From: Spirochaetales bacterium
Lineage (GTDB): Bacteria; Spirochaetota; Spirochaetia; DSM-2461
DNA length: 64,000 bases
NCBI GenBank assembly: GCA_016936555.1
Contig: JAFGXR010000040.1
Coordinates: forward strand, 49,856-113,855
Direction: 5' to 3'
Shown: one piece after another, positions 1-7,978 of the stretch
Layout of the letters: each line of letters opens with the position of its first letter
How positions within the stretch are numbered: position 1 is the stretch's first letter
The notes under the pieces: generated by a model
Seen by the model: the letters and a program-made list of their open reading frames with translations, nothing else
Told to the model about the DNA's origin: nothing
The model's database searches: none
Program-made: the position numbers and the translations under genes

Positions 1-949
1 CATTCTCACAATCTTTCAGATTCTGCTGACCTATTTAACTGTCTCGATAAGCCTCGTTGTTTTCAAACTGGAACTGCCTTTTGCGCTTCTTATGGGAGCG
101 ATTGCAACGGCAACAGCCCCCGCTGCGACGGTAGCCATCGTTCAATCTCTCAGGGCTCACGGGAGGTTTATTGACAGGCTCTACGGGATCGTCGCTATGG
201 ATGATGCCGGTGCCGTCATCGTTTTCAGCATCTCATTCGCTATAGCAACAGGCCTTCTCTCCCCTCATGAAGGCGCTTCGGGACAGGGCGCGGGACTTCT
301 TATCTTTCATGCTTTTACGGAAATACTGTTTTCACTGGTTCTCGGAGCGCTCTTCGGATTCTTCATTCACAAATCCACAAGAAAGCACACCAATACAGGA
401 GAAATACTCATTCTGACGCTGGCCCTGGTCCTCCTTGAAACGGCTCTGGCCCTTTTCTTCCACCTCTCTCCTCTTCTCTCCAATATGGCTGCCGGCACAG
501 TTCTTATTAATATTTCACCGCGCAACCACAGGATCTTCCGGACACTCGAACCGCTGTCGCCTCCTGTTTACGCACTCTTCTTTATAATTGCCGGAACAGA
601 GCTCAATCCGGCGGCTCTTATGAAAAAAGAAATCCTTATTCTGGGTGCGGTTTTTATCGTATCGAGAGCCCTTGCCAAATATTCGGGCATAAATCTGGGG
701 GCCAGAGCAGCCGGGTCTGCTCACAATATCAGAAAGTATCTGGGATTCTGCATGCTACCTCAAGCGGGTGTGGCTATCGGGCTTGTTCTGATGATTCAGA
801 CCTCTCCCGTCGTCCTGGCTCTTCCGGAGGCGAGGCAGGCGACCATATCCCTGATGGTAAATATCGTACTGCTTTCGGTTTTCTTCAATGAACTGACCGG
901 GCCGCCTCTATCCAAATTTGCCATAGTCCGCGCCATGGAAGAGGAGTGA
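1..949 (+). CDS. Cation/proton antiporter, C-terminal part (cut by window start)
   Basis: The reading frame is open from the first bases of the window, so the N-terminus lies outside it. The visible part is a run of hydrophobic helices with short polar loops. It includes a Gly/Ala/Pro-rich helix with the segment ATAPAATVAIVQ and the later stretch MDDAGAVIVFS, both typical of the Na+/H+ exchanger domain of CPA-type antiporters (PF00999). The protein would exchange Na+ or K+ for H+ across the inner membrane. No TrkA-C or RCK domain follows the membrane domain. The next gene, 60-odd bases downstream on the same strand, encodes an EIIA/PII-like protein that could regulate it. The exact ion and family (CPA1 or CPA2) cannot be told from this fragment. 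Confidence 0.8.
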   Translation, partial: ILTIFQILLTYLTVSISLVVFKLELPFALLMGAIATATAPAATVAIVQSLRAHGRFIDRLYGIVAMDDAGAVIVFSISFAIATGLLSPHEGASGQGAGLLIFHAFTEILFSLVLGALFGFFIHKSTRKHTNTGEILILTLALVLLETALALFFHLSPLLSNMAAGTVLINISPRNHRIFRTLEPLSPPVYALFFIIAGTELNPAALMKKEILILGAVFIVSRALAKYSGINLGARAAGSAHNIRKYLGFCMLPQAGVAIGLVLMIQTSPVVLALPEARQATISLMVNIVLLSVFFNELTGPPLSKFAIVRAMEEE

Positions 950-1015
950 TAATGACGGGGGACGCGAAGCGTCAGGACCCGGCATTAGTCACAAGCGAAG
1001 CGTTAAGGAGGAGTG

Positions 1016-1840
1016 ATGGATTTATTTAAAATTACAGACATAAAAAGCTGCAGCTGCGGTATTAAAACCAAAACGAAAGACGAAACCTTACGGAAGCTGG
1101 CCAGATTGGCAGCAAAAAGCCGGAAGCTCGAAAATATAAACGATGATGAGATTTATGAAAAATTAAAAGAGAGGGAAAATCAGGGTTCAACAGGTTTCGG
1201 AGGGGAGATAGCCATACCACATGCCAGAATTAAGGGAATGGAGGAATTTCTCCTTTTTATTGTGACAGACCGCAAAGGTGTGGAATACGACGCTATGGAT
1301 AAAAAGAAAGTCCGCCTTTTCTTCGTTATTCTCGGTCCGGAGGAAGCGGTCAACGAGCACCTTCAGATTCTGGCATCCATATCCCGGGCCGTGTCTCAGG
1401 AGCGGGTGAAAAAAGAACTGTTGGGCGCGACAAACGAATCGGTTCTGGTTGAAACATTTTTAAAATACACACTTGAAAAGGATGAGAACCGCGACCGGAG
1501 GCAGAAGATGAAGCTGATGATTCTTGTTCTTTACCTCGATGAATTTCTCTACCACATACTGGAATATTTTATTCAGGAAGGAATCGAAGGCGCAACCATC
1601 ATGGACTCTTCCGGGATGGGTGAATACATATCGAGCATACCCCTTTTCGCGACATTTATCGGTTTTATGAATGAGAAGAAGAACCACAGTAAAACCATTT
1701 TCGTTCTTATCCCGGAAAACAAGGAAGCCGATATAGTCAAGGGCATCGAGGAAATCACCGGAGATCTGGATAAGAAAGAAGGTGCTATGATCCTCACAAC
1801 CGATATTTCCCTGTATAAGGGAACCATGAAGATGATGTAG
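1016..1840 (+). CDS. EIIA(Ntr)-like PTS protein with C-terminal PII-like domain
   Basis: Residues 1 to about 150 resemble the mannitol/fructose-type EIIA domain. The motif IAIPHARI places the phosphorylatable His at about residue 69, and the helix EHLQILASISRAVSQ is typical of EIIA-Ntr. The last 110 residues look like a PII (GlnB-type) ferredoxin-like fold, with EGATIMDSSGMG and IFVLIPENKEADIVKGIEEI matching the PII strand-helix pattern. The protein is predicted to be soluble. I chose ATG at 1016, because the AAGGAGG at 1005-1011 leaves almost no space for the GTG at 1013. The gene follows an antiporter gene and precedes a LytS kinase. A role as a phosphorylation- or nucleotide-sensitive regulator of the antiporter is inference. 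The PII assignment is a pattern match only. Confidence 0.72.
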   Translation: MDLFKITDIKSCSCGIKTKTKDETLRKLARLAAKSRKLENINDDEIYEKLKERENQGSTGFGGEIAIPHARIKGMEEFLLFIVTDRKGVEYDAMDKKKVRLFFVILGPEEAVNEHLQILASISRAVSQERVKKELLGATNESVLVETFLKYTLEKDENRDRRQKMKLMILVLYLDEFLYHILEYFIQEGIEGATIMDSSGMGEYISSIPLFATFIGFMNEKKNHSKTIFVLIPENKEADIVKGIEEITGDLDKKEGAMILTTDISLYKGTMKMM

Positions 1841-1848
1841 GTTCTGTT

Positions 1849-3522
1849 TTGGTAGATATTCTTAAAACTCTTTTCAACCAGATAGGAATTCTGGCACTTT
1901 TTGCTTTTTTTATTTCTCAGTCTTATGCGGTGAAAAGGATACTGACGAGGAGGAAGAGGAAAAAAAAAGACACCGTCATAATTATCCTTCTTTTCAGTCT
2001 TATCGGAATTCTCGGAACCTACACGGGTATTCCGGTCCATGGAGCTATCGCTAACTCACGGGTCGTCGGAGTATTTGTTGCCGGGTTGATCGGAGGACCG
2101 GTTATTGGGCTGGCAACCGGCCTTATTGCCGGTTTTCACCGATGGGTCATAGATATCGGAGGATTTACGGCATTCGCCTGTATGCTTTCTACCATTCTGG
2201 AAGGCTTGATTGGCGGGCTCCTCCACCGTCAGATTTCGAAAGCCGAAAAGAAATGGTTTTTCGCTACCGGATTCGGTGCCGGAGCAGAACTTCTCCAGAT
2301 GATGCTGATCCTGGCAATAGTTCGTCCTTTCCGGGACGCTGTCGAACTGGTACAGCTTATCGCTCTGCCGATGATAGGAGCCAACGCTGTAGCAATCGGT
2401 CTTTTTATAGCCATAATTGAGAATGTGCGGGAAAAAGAGGATCTGGTCGCCGCCAACCAGGCGGAAACTGTTCTTCTTATCGCCCTGCAGACAATCGAGC
2501 ACTTCAGGAAGGGATACAATCGGGAAACAGCTACAGCCTCCGCCCGCATTATACTGGAAAAAACGGACTTATCAGCTGTCGCCTTCACTAATAGGGAAAT
2601 CATTCTGGCCCACGTGGGAACAGGGGCAACACACCATCCTCCCGGGGAACCCTTTCAAACGCGATTGACCGGCAAAGTACTCGAGACAGGCAAGTTGCTT
2701 GTCGCGGGAAATTCAAGAGAAATCAATTGTTTGAACAGCGGCTGCTCTCTTCAGTCAGCAGTGGTTACACCTCTTTACCGGGGAAATGAAATTGTCGGAG
2801 TCATGAAGCTATACAGAAATGAACCCAGAGCCATTTCCCGAGTGGACATGAATCTGGCAACCGGCCTGGGAGCACTTTTTTCAAACCAGATAGAACTGAG
2901 CACTATTGAGGAACAGGCAAAACTTCTCGGTAAAGCTGAACTGAAAGCCCTTCAGGCTCAGATTAATCCCCATTTTTTGTTCAATGCCATAAACACAATA
3001 AGCTCCCTCATCCGAACCGACCCCGATTCCGCACGGAAACTCCTGAAAAACCTCAGCCATATTTTCCGCAAAAGCCTGCAGACCGGACAGGAGGATGTTT
3101 CCATAGAACAGGAGCTGGATCACATCGAAGCCTATCTGAATATTGAAAAAGCCCGATACGGTGACAACCTGAAGGTGGAGATAAAGAAACCGCAGGAACT
3201 TCACTTCAATCTCCCCCCTTTAATACTTCAGCCGCTGGTGGAAAATGCCGTCAAGCATGGAATTATGGCCCGAAAGGAGGGAGGGATTATTCTCATAGAC
3301 ATTAGAGGAGACCGGAAAAATATTCATATTGCGATCAAGGATAATGGAGTGGGCATGCCGGACAGGATTATAGAAAAACTCTTAACGGAAGGTGACGGCT
3401 CATCCATTGCCCTGTATAATATCAATCAGCGTCTAGTCATGAAATACGGTGACAAACAGGGGCTGAAAGTGGAAAGCAGGCAGGGAAAAGGAACAAAAGT
3501 GAGCTTATGTATTCCCAGATAA
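1849..3522 (+). CDS. LytS/BtsS-family sensor histidine kinase
   Basis: This is a 557-residue membrane sensor kinase. Residues 1-190 form several hydrophobic helices of the 5TM-5TMR_LYT type, with the conserved pattern VHGAIANSRVVGVFVAGLIG. A GAF-like region spans about 215-350. The LytS-type kinase core contains QINPHFLFNAINT with His375 as predicted phospho-acceptor, and the ATPase has the N box PLVENAVKHGI and a DNGVGMP G box. The start is TTG at 1849, nine bases after the previous stop. The gene overlaps the LytTR regulator by 16 bases, so they are co-translated. Homologues sense small extracellular metabolites (BtsS binds pyruvate) or membrane state. The CstA transporter gene downstream favours a carbon-source signal, but the ligand is not shown by the sequence. 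Confidence 0.9.
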   Translation: MVDILKTLFNQIGILALFAFFISQSYAVKRILTRRKRKKKDTVIIILLFSLIGILGTYTGIPVHGAIANSRVVGVFVAGLIGGPVIGLATGLIAGFHRWVIDIGGFTAFACMLSTILEGLIGGLLHRQISKAEKKWFFATGFGAGAELLQMMLILAIVRPFRDAVELVQLIALPMIGANAVAIGLFIAIIENVREKEDLVAANQAETVLLIALQTIEHFRKGYNRETATASARIILEKTDLSAVAFTNREIILAHVGTGATHHPPGEPFQTRLTGKVLETGKLLVAGNSREINCLNSGCSLQSAVVTPLYRGNEIVGVMKLYRNEPRAISRVDMNLATGLGALFSNQIELSTIEEQAKLLGKAELKALQAQINPHFLFNAINTISSLIRTDPDSARKLLKNLSHIFRKSLQTGQEDVSIEQELDHIEAYLNIEKARYGDNLKVEIKKPQELHFNLPPLILQPLVENAVKHGIMARKEGGIILIDIRGDRKNIHIAIKDNGVGMPDRIIEKLLTEGDGSSIALYNINQRLVMKYGDKQGLKVESRQGKGTKVSLCIPR

Positions 3523-4295
3523 ACAACAATCTGAAAGTATTGATCGTCGATGATGAAAAGCCGGCCAGGGACGAGATGACCTTTCTGCTGAAAGGGATTG
3601 AAGACATAACAATTTCAGGTGTAGCGGAAAATGGGGAAGAGGCATTGAAAATAGCCGGAAATGTTTATCCCGACATAATTTTTCTCGATATCAACATGGC
3701 GGAAATGAATGGCTTTCAGCTTACGGAGAAGCTTCATGCAACGGGACAAAATCCCGGAATTATCTTTACGACAGCCTATGACCAGTATGCCTTGCAGGCT
3801 TTTGACATCCGGGCTGTTGACTACATTCTCAAGCCTGTTGAAGAGGACAGGCTTATAAGCAGTATAGAGAAATTCCGCAGCCAGAGAGGAGGGGGAAATG
3901 ACCGGAGGGATTATTCGGCACTGGAACAAATAATCAAAAGACTCCAGAGAGATAACAAAGTTCCCCGGTATCTGTCCATAGGCCTGGGAGATTCCTACCT
4001 GCCCGTATCTTTCGGCGATATCATTACCATTTCAGCCAGAGGCCGTACTGTCACAATCCATACGAAAAAAGGAGACTACCGCCACTGCAGATCCATCGGC
4101 GAGATGGAAGACCTTTTATCGGACGGAAACTTCTTCCGCTGTCACAGATCATATATTATAAATCTCGATTTCATTGAGAAAATCGGAATCTGGTTTAATA
4201 ACACCTATCAGATACAAATGAAGCACTTTTCTGAAAAGATTACGGTTTCGCGAAGCTATATTAAAGCTTTCAGAGAAATCATGTCGATTGTCTGA
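3507..4295 (+). CDS. LytTR-family response regulator (BtsR/LytR type)
   Basis: This protein has 262 residues. The N-terminal receiver domain has the acidic pocket VDDE, phospho-acceptor Asp61 in IIFLDIN, and the Lys in YILKPVEE. The C-terminal half, from about 155, is a LytTR DNA-binding domain with the typical DIITISARGRTVTIHTKKG strand and the FFRCHRSYIINLDFIEKI motif. The ATG at 3507 lies inside the end of the kinase gene, and the conserved receiver core begins only ten residues later. It is the cognate regulator of the upstream LytS kinase. The likely target is the cstA-type gene 107 bases downstream, whose upstream region carries spaced TGTCA repeats of the sort LytTR proteins bind. Confidence 0.92.
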   Translation: MYSQINNNLKVLIVDDEKPARDEMTFLLKGIEDITISGVAENGEEALKIAGNVYPDIIFLDINMAEMNGFQLTEKLHATGQNPGIIFTTAYDQYALQAFDIRAVDYILKPVEEDRLISSIEKFRSQRGGGNDRRDYSALEQIIKRLQRDNKVPRYLSIGLGDSYLPVSFGDIITISARGRTVTIHTKKGDYRHCRSIGEMEDLLSDGNFFRCHRSYIINLDFIEKIGIWFNNTYQIQMKHFSEKITVSRSYIKAFREIMSIV

Positions 4296-4303
4296 CAATA
4301 AAA

Positions 4304-4328
4304 TGTCATTGATGTTTGAATTTTGTCA
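4304..4328 (+). promoter_or_regulatory. Possible LytTR direct-repeat binding sites upstream of cstA
   Basis: Two copies of TGTCA, at 4304-4308 and 4324-4328, lie in the same orientation 20 bases apart, about two helical turns. A related TGTCG begins at 4282, 22 bases before the first copy. LytTR regulators bind paired 9-base direct repeats separated by 12-13 bases, a similar geometry. The repeats lie just upstream of the predicted -35 region. The base composition is AT-rich, so chance is not excluded. Confidence 0.4.
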
Positions 4329-4370
4329 CTTTATTTTTTTTCTCCAAACTCCCTTCATTTATGGACTTAG

Positions 4371-4376
4371 TATAGT
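4371..4376 (+). promoter_or_regulatory. Predicted -10 element of the cstA promoter
   Basis: TATAGT at 4371-4376 is a good -10 hexamer. The region 17 bases upstream (4348-4353, ACTCCC) does not resemble TTGACA. A promoter with a weak -35 element is what an activator-dependent gene would have, which fits control by the LytTR regulator. A clear ribosome-binding site CGGAGG follows at 4391-4396. Confidence 0.45.
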
Positions 4377-4402
4377 CTCATAAATTTAATCGGAGGTATT
4401 CA

Positions 4403-6130
4403 ATGGACGCAGTATTACTAATGGTTCTGGTTTTCGCCGGATATATTCTCGCCTATAAGGTTTATGGAAAATTCCTGAGTGAGAAAATTTTCAAACTGAG
4501 CAGTGAAGCCAGAACTCCGGCAGAGGAACTGGAAGACGGGATGGACTATGTTCCTACCAAAAAGGGAATTATTTTCGGTCACCACTTTACTTCAATTGCA
4601 GGAACAGGACCTATTGTCGGTCCGGCTATCGGTATCATCTGGGGCTGGCTCCCCGCTGTTATCTGGGTTCTCCTGGGAACAGTTATCATGGGTGCGGTTC
4701 ACGATTTCGGAGCTCTTGTACTCTCTCTCAGACATCAGGGAAAATCAATTTCTGAAATTACGGGAAACTATATAAACAACAGGACCCGATCGGTCTTTTT
4801 TATCGTCGTTTTTCTGGAATTGTGGATTGTCATCGCCATTTTCGGAATGATCATTGCTGTTATTTTCGCCATGTATCCTCAGTCGGTATTCCCCGTTTGG
4901 ATGGAAATTCCCATAGCGATTACTCTGGGGTATCTGATCTATAAGAAAGGTGCAAACGTCAATCTTGTGACTTTCCTGGCTGTTTTTACGATGTATGTGA
5001 CAGTTGTTCTGGGCCACTTCATCCCCATAACTCTCCCCACCATAGCCGGAATAGCACCCACAGGAACCTGGACAATCATTCTTCTGATCTATGCCTTCAT
5101 TGCCTCAACTCTTCCTGTAACGACACTGTTGCAGCCCAGAGACTATATCAATGCCTGGCAGCTTCTTGTAGCCATGATACTGCTGGTTGGCGGAGTTCTC
5201 TTTTCGGCATTTATCGGCGAACTCCATATTGTGGCTCCGGTCATTCAGACAAACCCCGAAGGAGCTCCTTCCATGTGGCCCTTCCTGTTCATAACAATCG
5301 CCTGCGGAGCCATTTCAGGATTCCACGCCCTTGTTGCTTCGGGAACTTCGGCCAAGCAGGTAGCAAAAGAACCTGATGCCGTTGCCGTAGGATACGGCTC
5401 AATGATTATGGAAGGTGTTCTGGCAACTCTGGTGATCATAGCTGTTTCGGCGGGAATCGGGATGGCCTATCAGTCGAAAGATGCCGGTCTTCTTACGGGA
5501 ATTGATGCCTGGACAACCCATTATTCATCCTGGGCGGCTTCCAACGGCCTGGGCTCGAAAGTGACAGCCTTTGTTGTAGGTGGAGCCAATATGATATCCA
5601 CACTGGGTATACCCAAACACATAGCCATTATTGTAATGGGTGTTTTTGTGGCCTCTTTTGCCGGCACAACGCTCGATACAGCCACCAGACTGCAGCGCTA
5701 TGTTACGCAGGAACTGGCAAGCGACTTCAGCCTCGGTTTCTTTAAAAACAAATATGCCGCAACAGCCTTCGCCGTGGTTACAGCCGCTATTCTGGCTTTC
5801 TATAATGGCGCCAACGGAGCCGGAGCTTTAACGCTCTGGCCTCTTTTCGGTGCCGTAAACCAGACTCTTGCCGGTCTGACCCTGATTGTTGTAACCGTTT
5901 ACCTGAAATCTAAAGGCGGGTTGAAATATCTTATTTCAGGAATTCCGGCCGTTTTCATGATGGCCATGACTCTCTGGGCCTTAGTGATTAACGAGATGAA
6001 TTTCATCTCTGCCTCTAATGTTCTGCTGCTTATAATTAATGCTATAGTTATAGTTATTGCTGTTGTAGTAACAGTGGAAGGGATTCTCAAGTTCTTTAAA
6101 ACAGAGAATAAAGAAACCCAGACGGCCTGA
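4403..6130 (+). CDS. cstA: CstA-family transporter (carbon starvation protein A; pyruvate/peptide uptake)
   Basis: This is a 575-residue integral membrane protein with about 15 hydrophobic helices. CstA-family hallmarks include HHFTSIAGTGPIVGPAIG near residue 60, the GAVHDFGALVLSLRHQG loop, HALVASGTSAKQV and the segment FAGTTLDTATRLQRYVTQE. It is shorter than the E. coli paralogues (about 700 residues) but usual for many other bacteria. Family members import pyruvate (BtsT, CstA) and possibly peptides. The start is ATG with CGGAGG six bases upstream. A strong terminator follows at 6155-6186, so it is probably a single-gene unit expressed from its own promoter under the adjacent LytS/LytTR pair. 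Pyruvate as substrate is inferred from the gene order and the E. coli analogy. Confidence 0.93.
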   Translation: MDAVLLMVLVFAGYILAYKVYGKFLSEKIFKLSSEARTPAEELEDGMDYVPTKKGIIFGHHFTSIAGTGPIVGPAIGIIWGWLPAVIWVLLGTVIMGAVHDFGALVLSLRHQGKSISEITGNYINNRTRSVFFIVVFLELWIVIAIFGMIIAVIFAMYPQSVFPVWMEIPIAITLGYLIYKKGANVNLVTFLAVFTMYVTVVLGHFIPITLPTIAGIAPTGTWTIILLIYAFIASTLPVTTLLQPRDYINAWQLLVAMILLVGGVLFSAFIGELHIVAPVIQTNPEGAPSMWPFLFITIACGAISGFHALVASGTSAKQVAKEPDAVAVGYGSMIMEGVLATLVIIAVSAGIGMAYQSKDAGLLTGIDAWTTHYSSWAASNGLGSKVTAFVVGGANMISTLGIPKHIAIIVMGVFVASFAGTTLDTATRLQRYVTQELASDFSLGFFKNKYAATAFAVVTAAILAFYNGANGAGALTLWPLFGAVNQTLAGLTLIVVTVYLKSKGGLKYLISGIPAVFMMAMTLWALVINEMNFISASNVLLLIINAIVIVIAVVVTVEGILKFFKTENKETQTA

Positions 6131-6154
6131 TAAGAATCGGTCATTCAAACACCG

Positions 6155-6186
6155 GGACCGGGCTTAACCGTCCGGTCCTTTTTTTA
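6155..6186 (+). terminator. Rho-independent terminator after cstA
   Basis: A perfect 7-bp stem, GGACCGG at 6155-6161 with CCGGTCC at 6172-6178, is closed by a 10-base loop and followed by a run of eight T. It lies 24 bases after the cstA stop codon and separates cstA from the following three-gene unit. Confidence 0.85.
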
Positions 6187-6196
6187 GAGGTTTATT

Positions 6197-6670
6197 TTGA
6201 AGATAGATATTAAATCCATTACATTGAAACTTACCGGTATTCTTTCTCTGATTTTTGCTTTACCGCTGATCTATTTTATTTCAGCAGCGATACTGCACAA
6301 CCGTGGTATTTTCCTGCCGACCGGTGAATTCAAAGGTATGATAAGTTTTTTTCTTTTCCTGGTATCTGTTACAACCGGAGCGGCTCTGCCTGTTCTCGTC
6401 CGAACCCGATTTCACAGAAAATATCAGTCGGGAATGATAACAAACTTTCAGGATTATATAAAAAGAGAAAAGCTGCTGATTTTTTTCAGCGCCTTATCGC
6501 TCCTTTCAGCCACTACGGCTTATCTTACAAATTCTGCTCCCCTCTACACCTACGGTTCTGTTTTAGCGGCTCTTTATGGAATTTACGGGGTGCTCCCCTT
6601 TGAAGCCAGAATTATTAATGACCTGAGAACCTACAAACTACCGGAAACCGCAAATGTGGAAGAAAAGTAG
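6197..6670 (+). CDS. Small membrane protein, first gene of the ArsA-like module
   Basis: This is a 157-residue protein I do not recognise. It has four hydrophobic segments (about residues 10-33, 47-70, 90-108 and 114-132) with a basic loop RTRFHRKYQ between the second and third, so it is predicted to sit in the inner membrane with a polar C-terminal tail. The start is TTG at 6197 and the upstream AGAGG at 6186-6190 is a fair ribosome-binding site. It overlaps the next small gene by 17 bases, and a Get3/ArsA-like ATPase follows, so the three products probably act together. No enzymatic motif is visible. Confidence 0.7.
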   Translation: MKIDIKSITLKLTGILSLIFALPLIYFISAAILHNRGIFLPTGEFKGMISFFLFLVSVTTGAALPVLVRTRFHRKYQSGMITNFQDYIKREKLLIFFSALSLLSATTAYLTNSAPLYTYGSVLAALYGIYGVLPFEARIINDLRTYKLPETANVEEK

Positions 6671-6947
6671 TCAAAATCTCATCCGCTTTCTGAAAAATAT
6701 ATGGTCGGACATGAACCAGGTTAACAGGGAAAATGCTGTAAAAATAGTTGAATATGAACTGGAAGAACTGGAACATATTTTCACTCTTCTACTTTTCGGA
6801 TCGTTTACCGGCATGCCTTCCCCACCGGTACATGTTACACTTCAACTTCTTCCCTTAATGGAAAAGGAGCTTGAACTGATGTTTACCAAGGTCGCTACAG
6901 CTCATGACGCGCTGGCAGAAATTACCGATATTCTCGGTGAAATATAG
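6654..6947 (+). CDS. Small helical protein linked to an ArsA-like ATPase
   Basis: This 97-residue protein is mostly amphipathic helix: VKIVEYELEELEHIFTLLL, then the short turn GSFTGMPSPP, then a second long helix through LLPLMEKELELMFTKVATA. No transmembrane segment is clear and there is no known domain. The gene overlaps the upstream membrane-protein gene by 17 bases and ends 9 bases before the ATPase, so it is translationally coupled to both. The alternative ATG at 6711 would drop 19 residues; neither start has a strong ribosome-binding site. It may be a partner or adaptor of the ATPase, which is inference from position only. Confidence 0.65.
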   Translation: MWKKSSQNLIRFLKNIWSDMNQVNRENAVKIVEYELEELEHIFTLLLFGSFTGMPSPPVHVTLQLLPLMEKELELMFTKVATAHDALAEITDILGEI

Positions 6948-6956
6948 AGGATCAAG

Positions 6957-7862
6957 TTGAAAGTAATTTTTTTTACGGGAAAAGGCGGTGTGGGAAAATC
7001 CACAAGTTCCGCTCTTTTTGCCTGCAAACTTGCAGAAAAGGGATATAGCGTTTTTCTCAACTCCATAGACCCCGCCCATAATCTTCACGATCTATTCAAT
7101 ACAGGACTCAGTCGTAAGCCGAAGGAAGTCCTTCCCCGGTTGACCATCATGGAAACCGACCTTGAATTCTGGGTCAAACGCTACCTGAAAGAAACAGAAA
7201 AAGAACTGAAGGAAACCTACAGATACCAGGAAGCCTTCAATCTCCATAAATACTTTACCACATTAAAATATTCTCCCGGGCTGGAGGAATATGCGGTTCT
7301 TCTGGCTCTTCAGGACAGTATTGAGAAATACAGCTCTATGGATTATATTATTTTCGACACACCGCCGACCGCTTTGACTTTAAAGTTTCTCGCCTTGCCA
7401 TCAGTTTCTCTTCTCTGGCTCCAGGAATTGATCGCCTTCAGAAAGATGATATTAAAAAAGAAGAACATCATCACAAAAATACTGGATAGTAAAAACAATA
7501 AAGAAAGAGAAAAAGACCACGTTCTGTTACGGATAGAGAAGCTGATAGCAACGTATAGCGAACTCAACAGAATATTTACGGATACAAATCAGACCAGTAT
7601 ATTTCTGGTCCTCAATCCGGATAAACTGTCTCTGTCAGAATCAAAAGATATCCGGGACAGGCTCAAAGATTTAAATATATCCCTTCCCTATGTCATTCTC
7701 AACAAGTTGAAAAACAGGAAAGAAATACCCGATCACATGATGAAAGAATTCCCGGAAAGCACAATATTCACGATCGAAAAGCAGAACGATGAAATAATCG
7801 GATTTGACATGTTCAGAAGAATCGATCTTGAACATGAAATCAATATTGTGAGAAACAGATAA
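6957..7862 (+). CDS. ArsA/Get3-like ATPase (SIMIBI class)
   Basis: This is a 301-residue single-domain ATPase. Residues 8-16 read GKGGVGKST, the deviant Walker A motif with the signature Lys of the ArsA/MinD/Get3 group. SIDPAHNLHDLF is the switch I region (ArsA has DTDPAHSL-type sequence) and IIFDTPPTA is switch II. It lacks the paired Cys of arsenite-binding ArsA and has only one ATPase half, so arsenite efflux is unlikely. Get3-like proteins target membrane proteins, and others are chaperones for cofactors. The start is TTG at 6957 with AGAGG six bases upstream. It ends an operon with a membrane protein and a small helical protein. Confidence 0.85.
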   Translation: MKVIFFTGKGGVGKSTSSALFACKLAEKGYSVFLNSIDPAHNLHDLFNTGLSRKPKEVLPRLTIMETDLEFWVKRYLKETEKELKETYRYQEAFNLHKYFTTLKYSPGLEEYAVLLALQDSIEKYSSMDYIIFDTPPTALTLKFLALPSVSLLWLQELIAFRKMILKKKNIITKILDSKNNKEREKDHVLLRIEKLIATYSELNRIFTDTNQTSIFLVLNPDKLSLSESKDIRDRLKDLNISLPYVILNKLKNRKEIPDHMMKEFPESTIFTIEKQNDEIIGFDMFRRIDLEHEINIVRNR

Positions 7863-7978
7863 AAAAAAGAAGCTGGTGCAGACGTTGTAACTACAACTCC
7901 ACTCTAATCCCCGGCACAAGGCCGGGTATGGGCTGTATCATGGACTTCTGCAACAGCATTCTTATTTTCAGGAACGAT

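Noticed and set aside
961..973. Small hairpin GACGC-GAA-GCGTC before the EIIA-like gene
   Set aside because: Five base pairs and no T run; too weak to call a terminator or site.
7910..7926. CCCGGC-GCCGGG hairpin between the ArsA-like gene and the next minus-strand gene
   Set aside because: Six base pairs, no T run on either strand, so a terminator cannot be supported.
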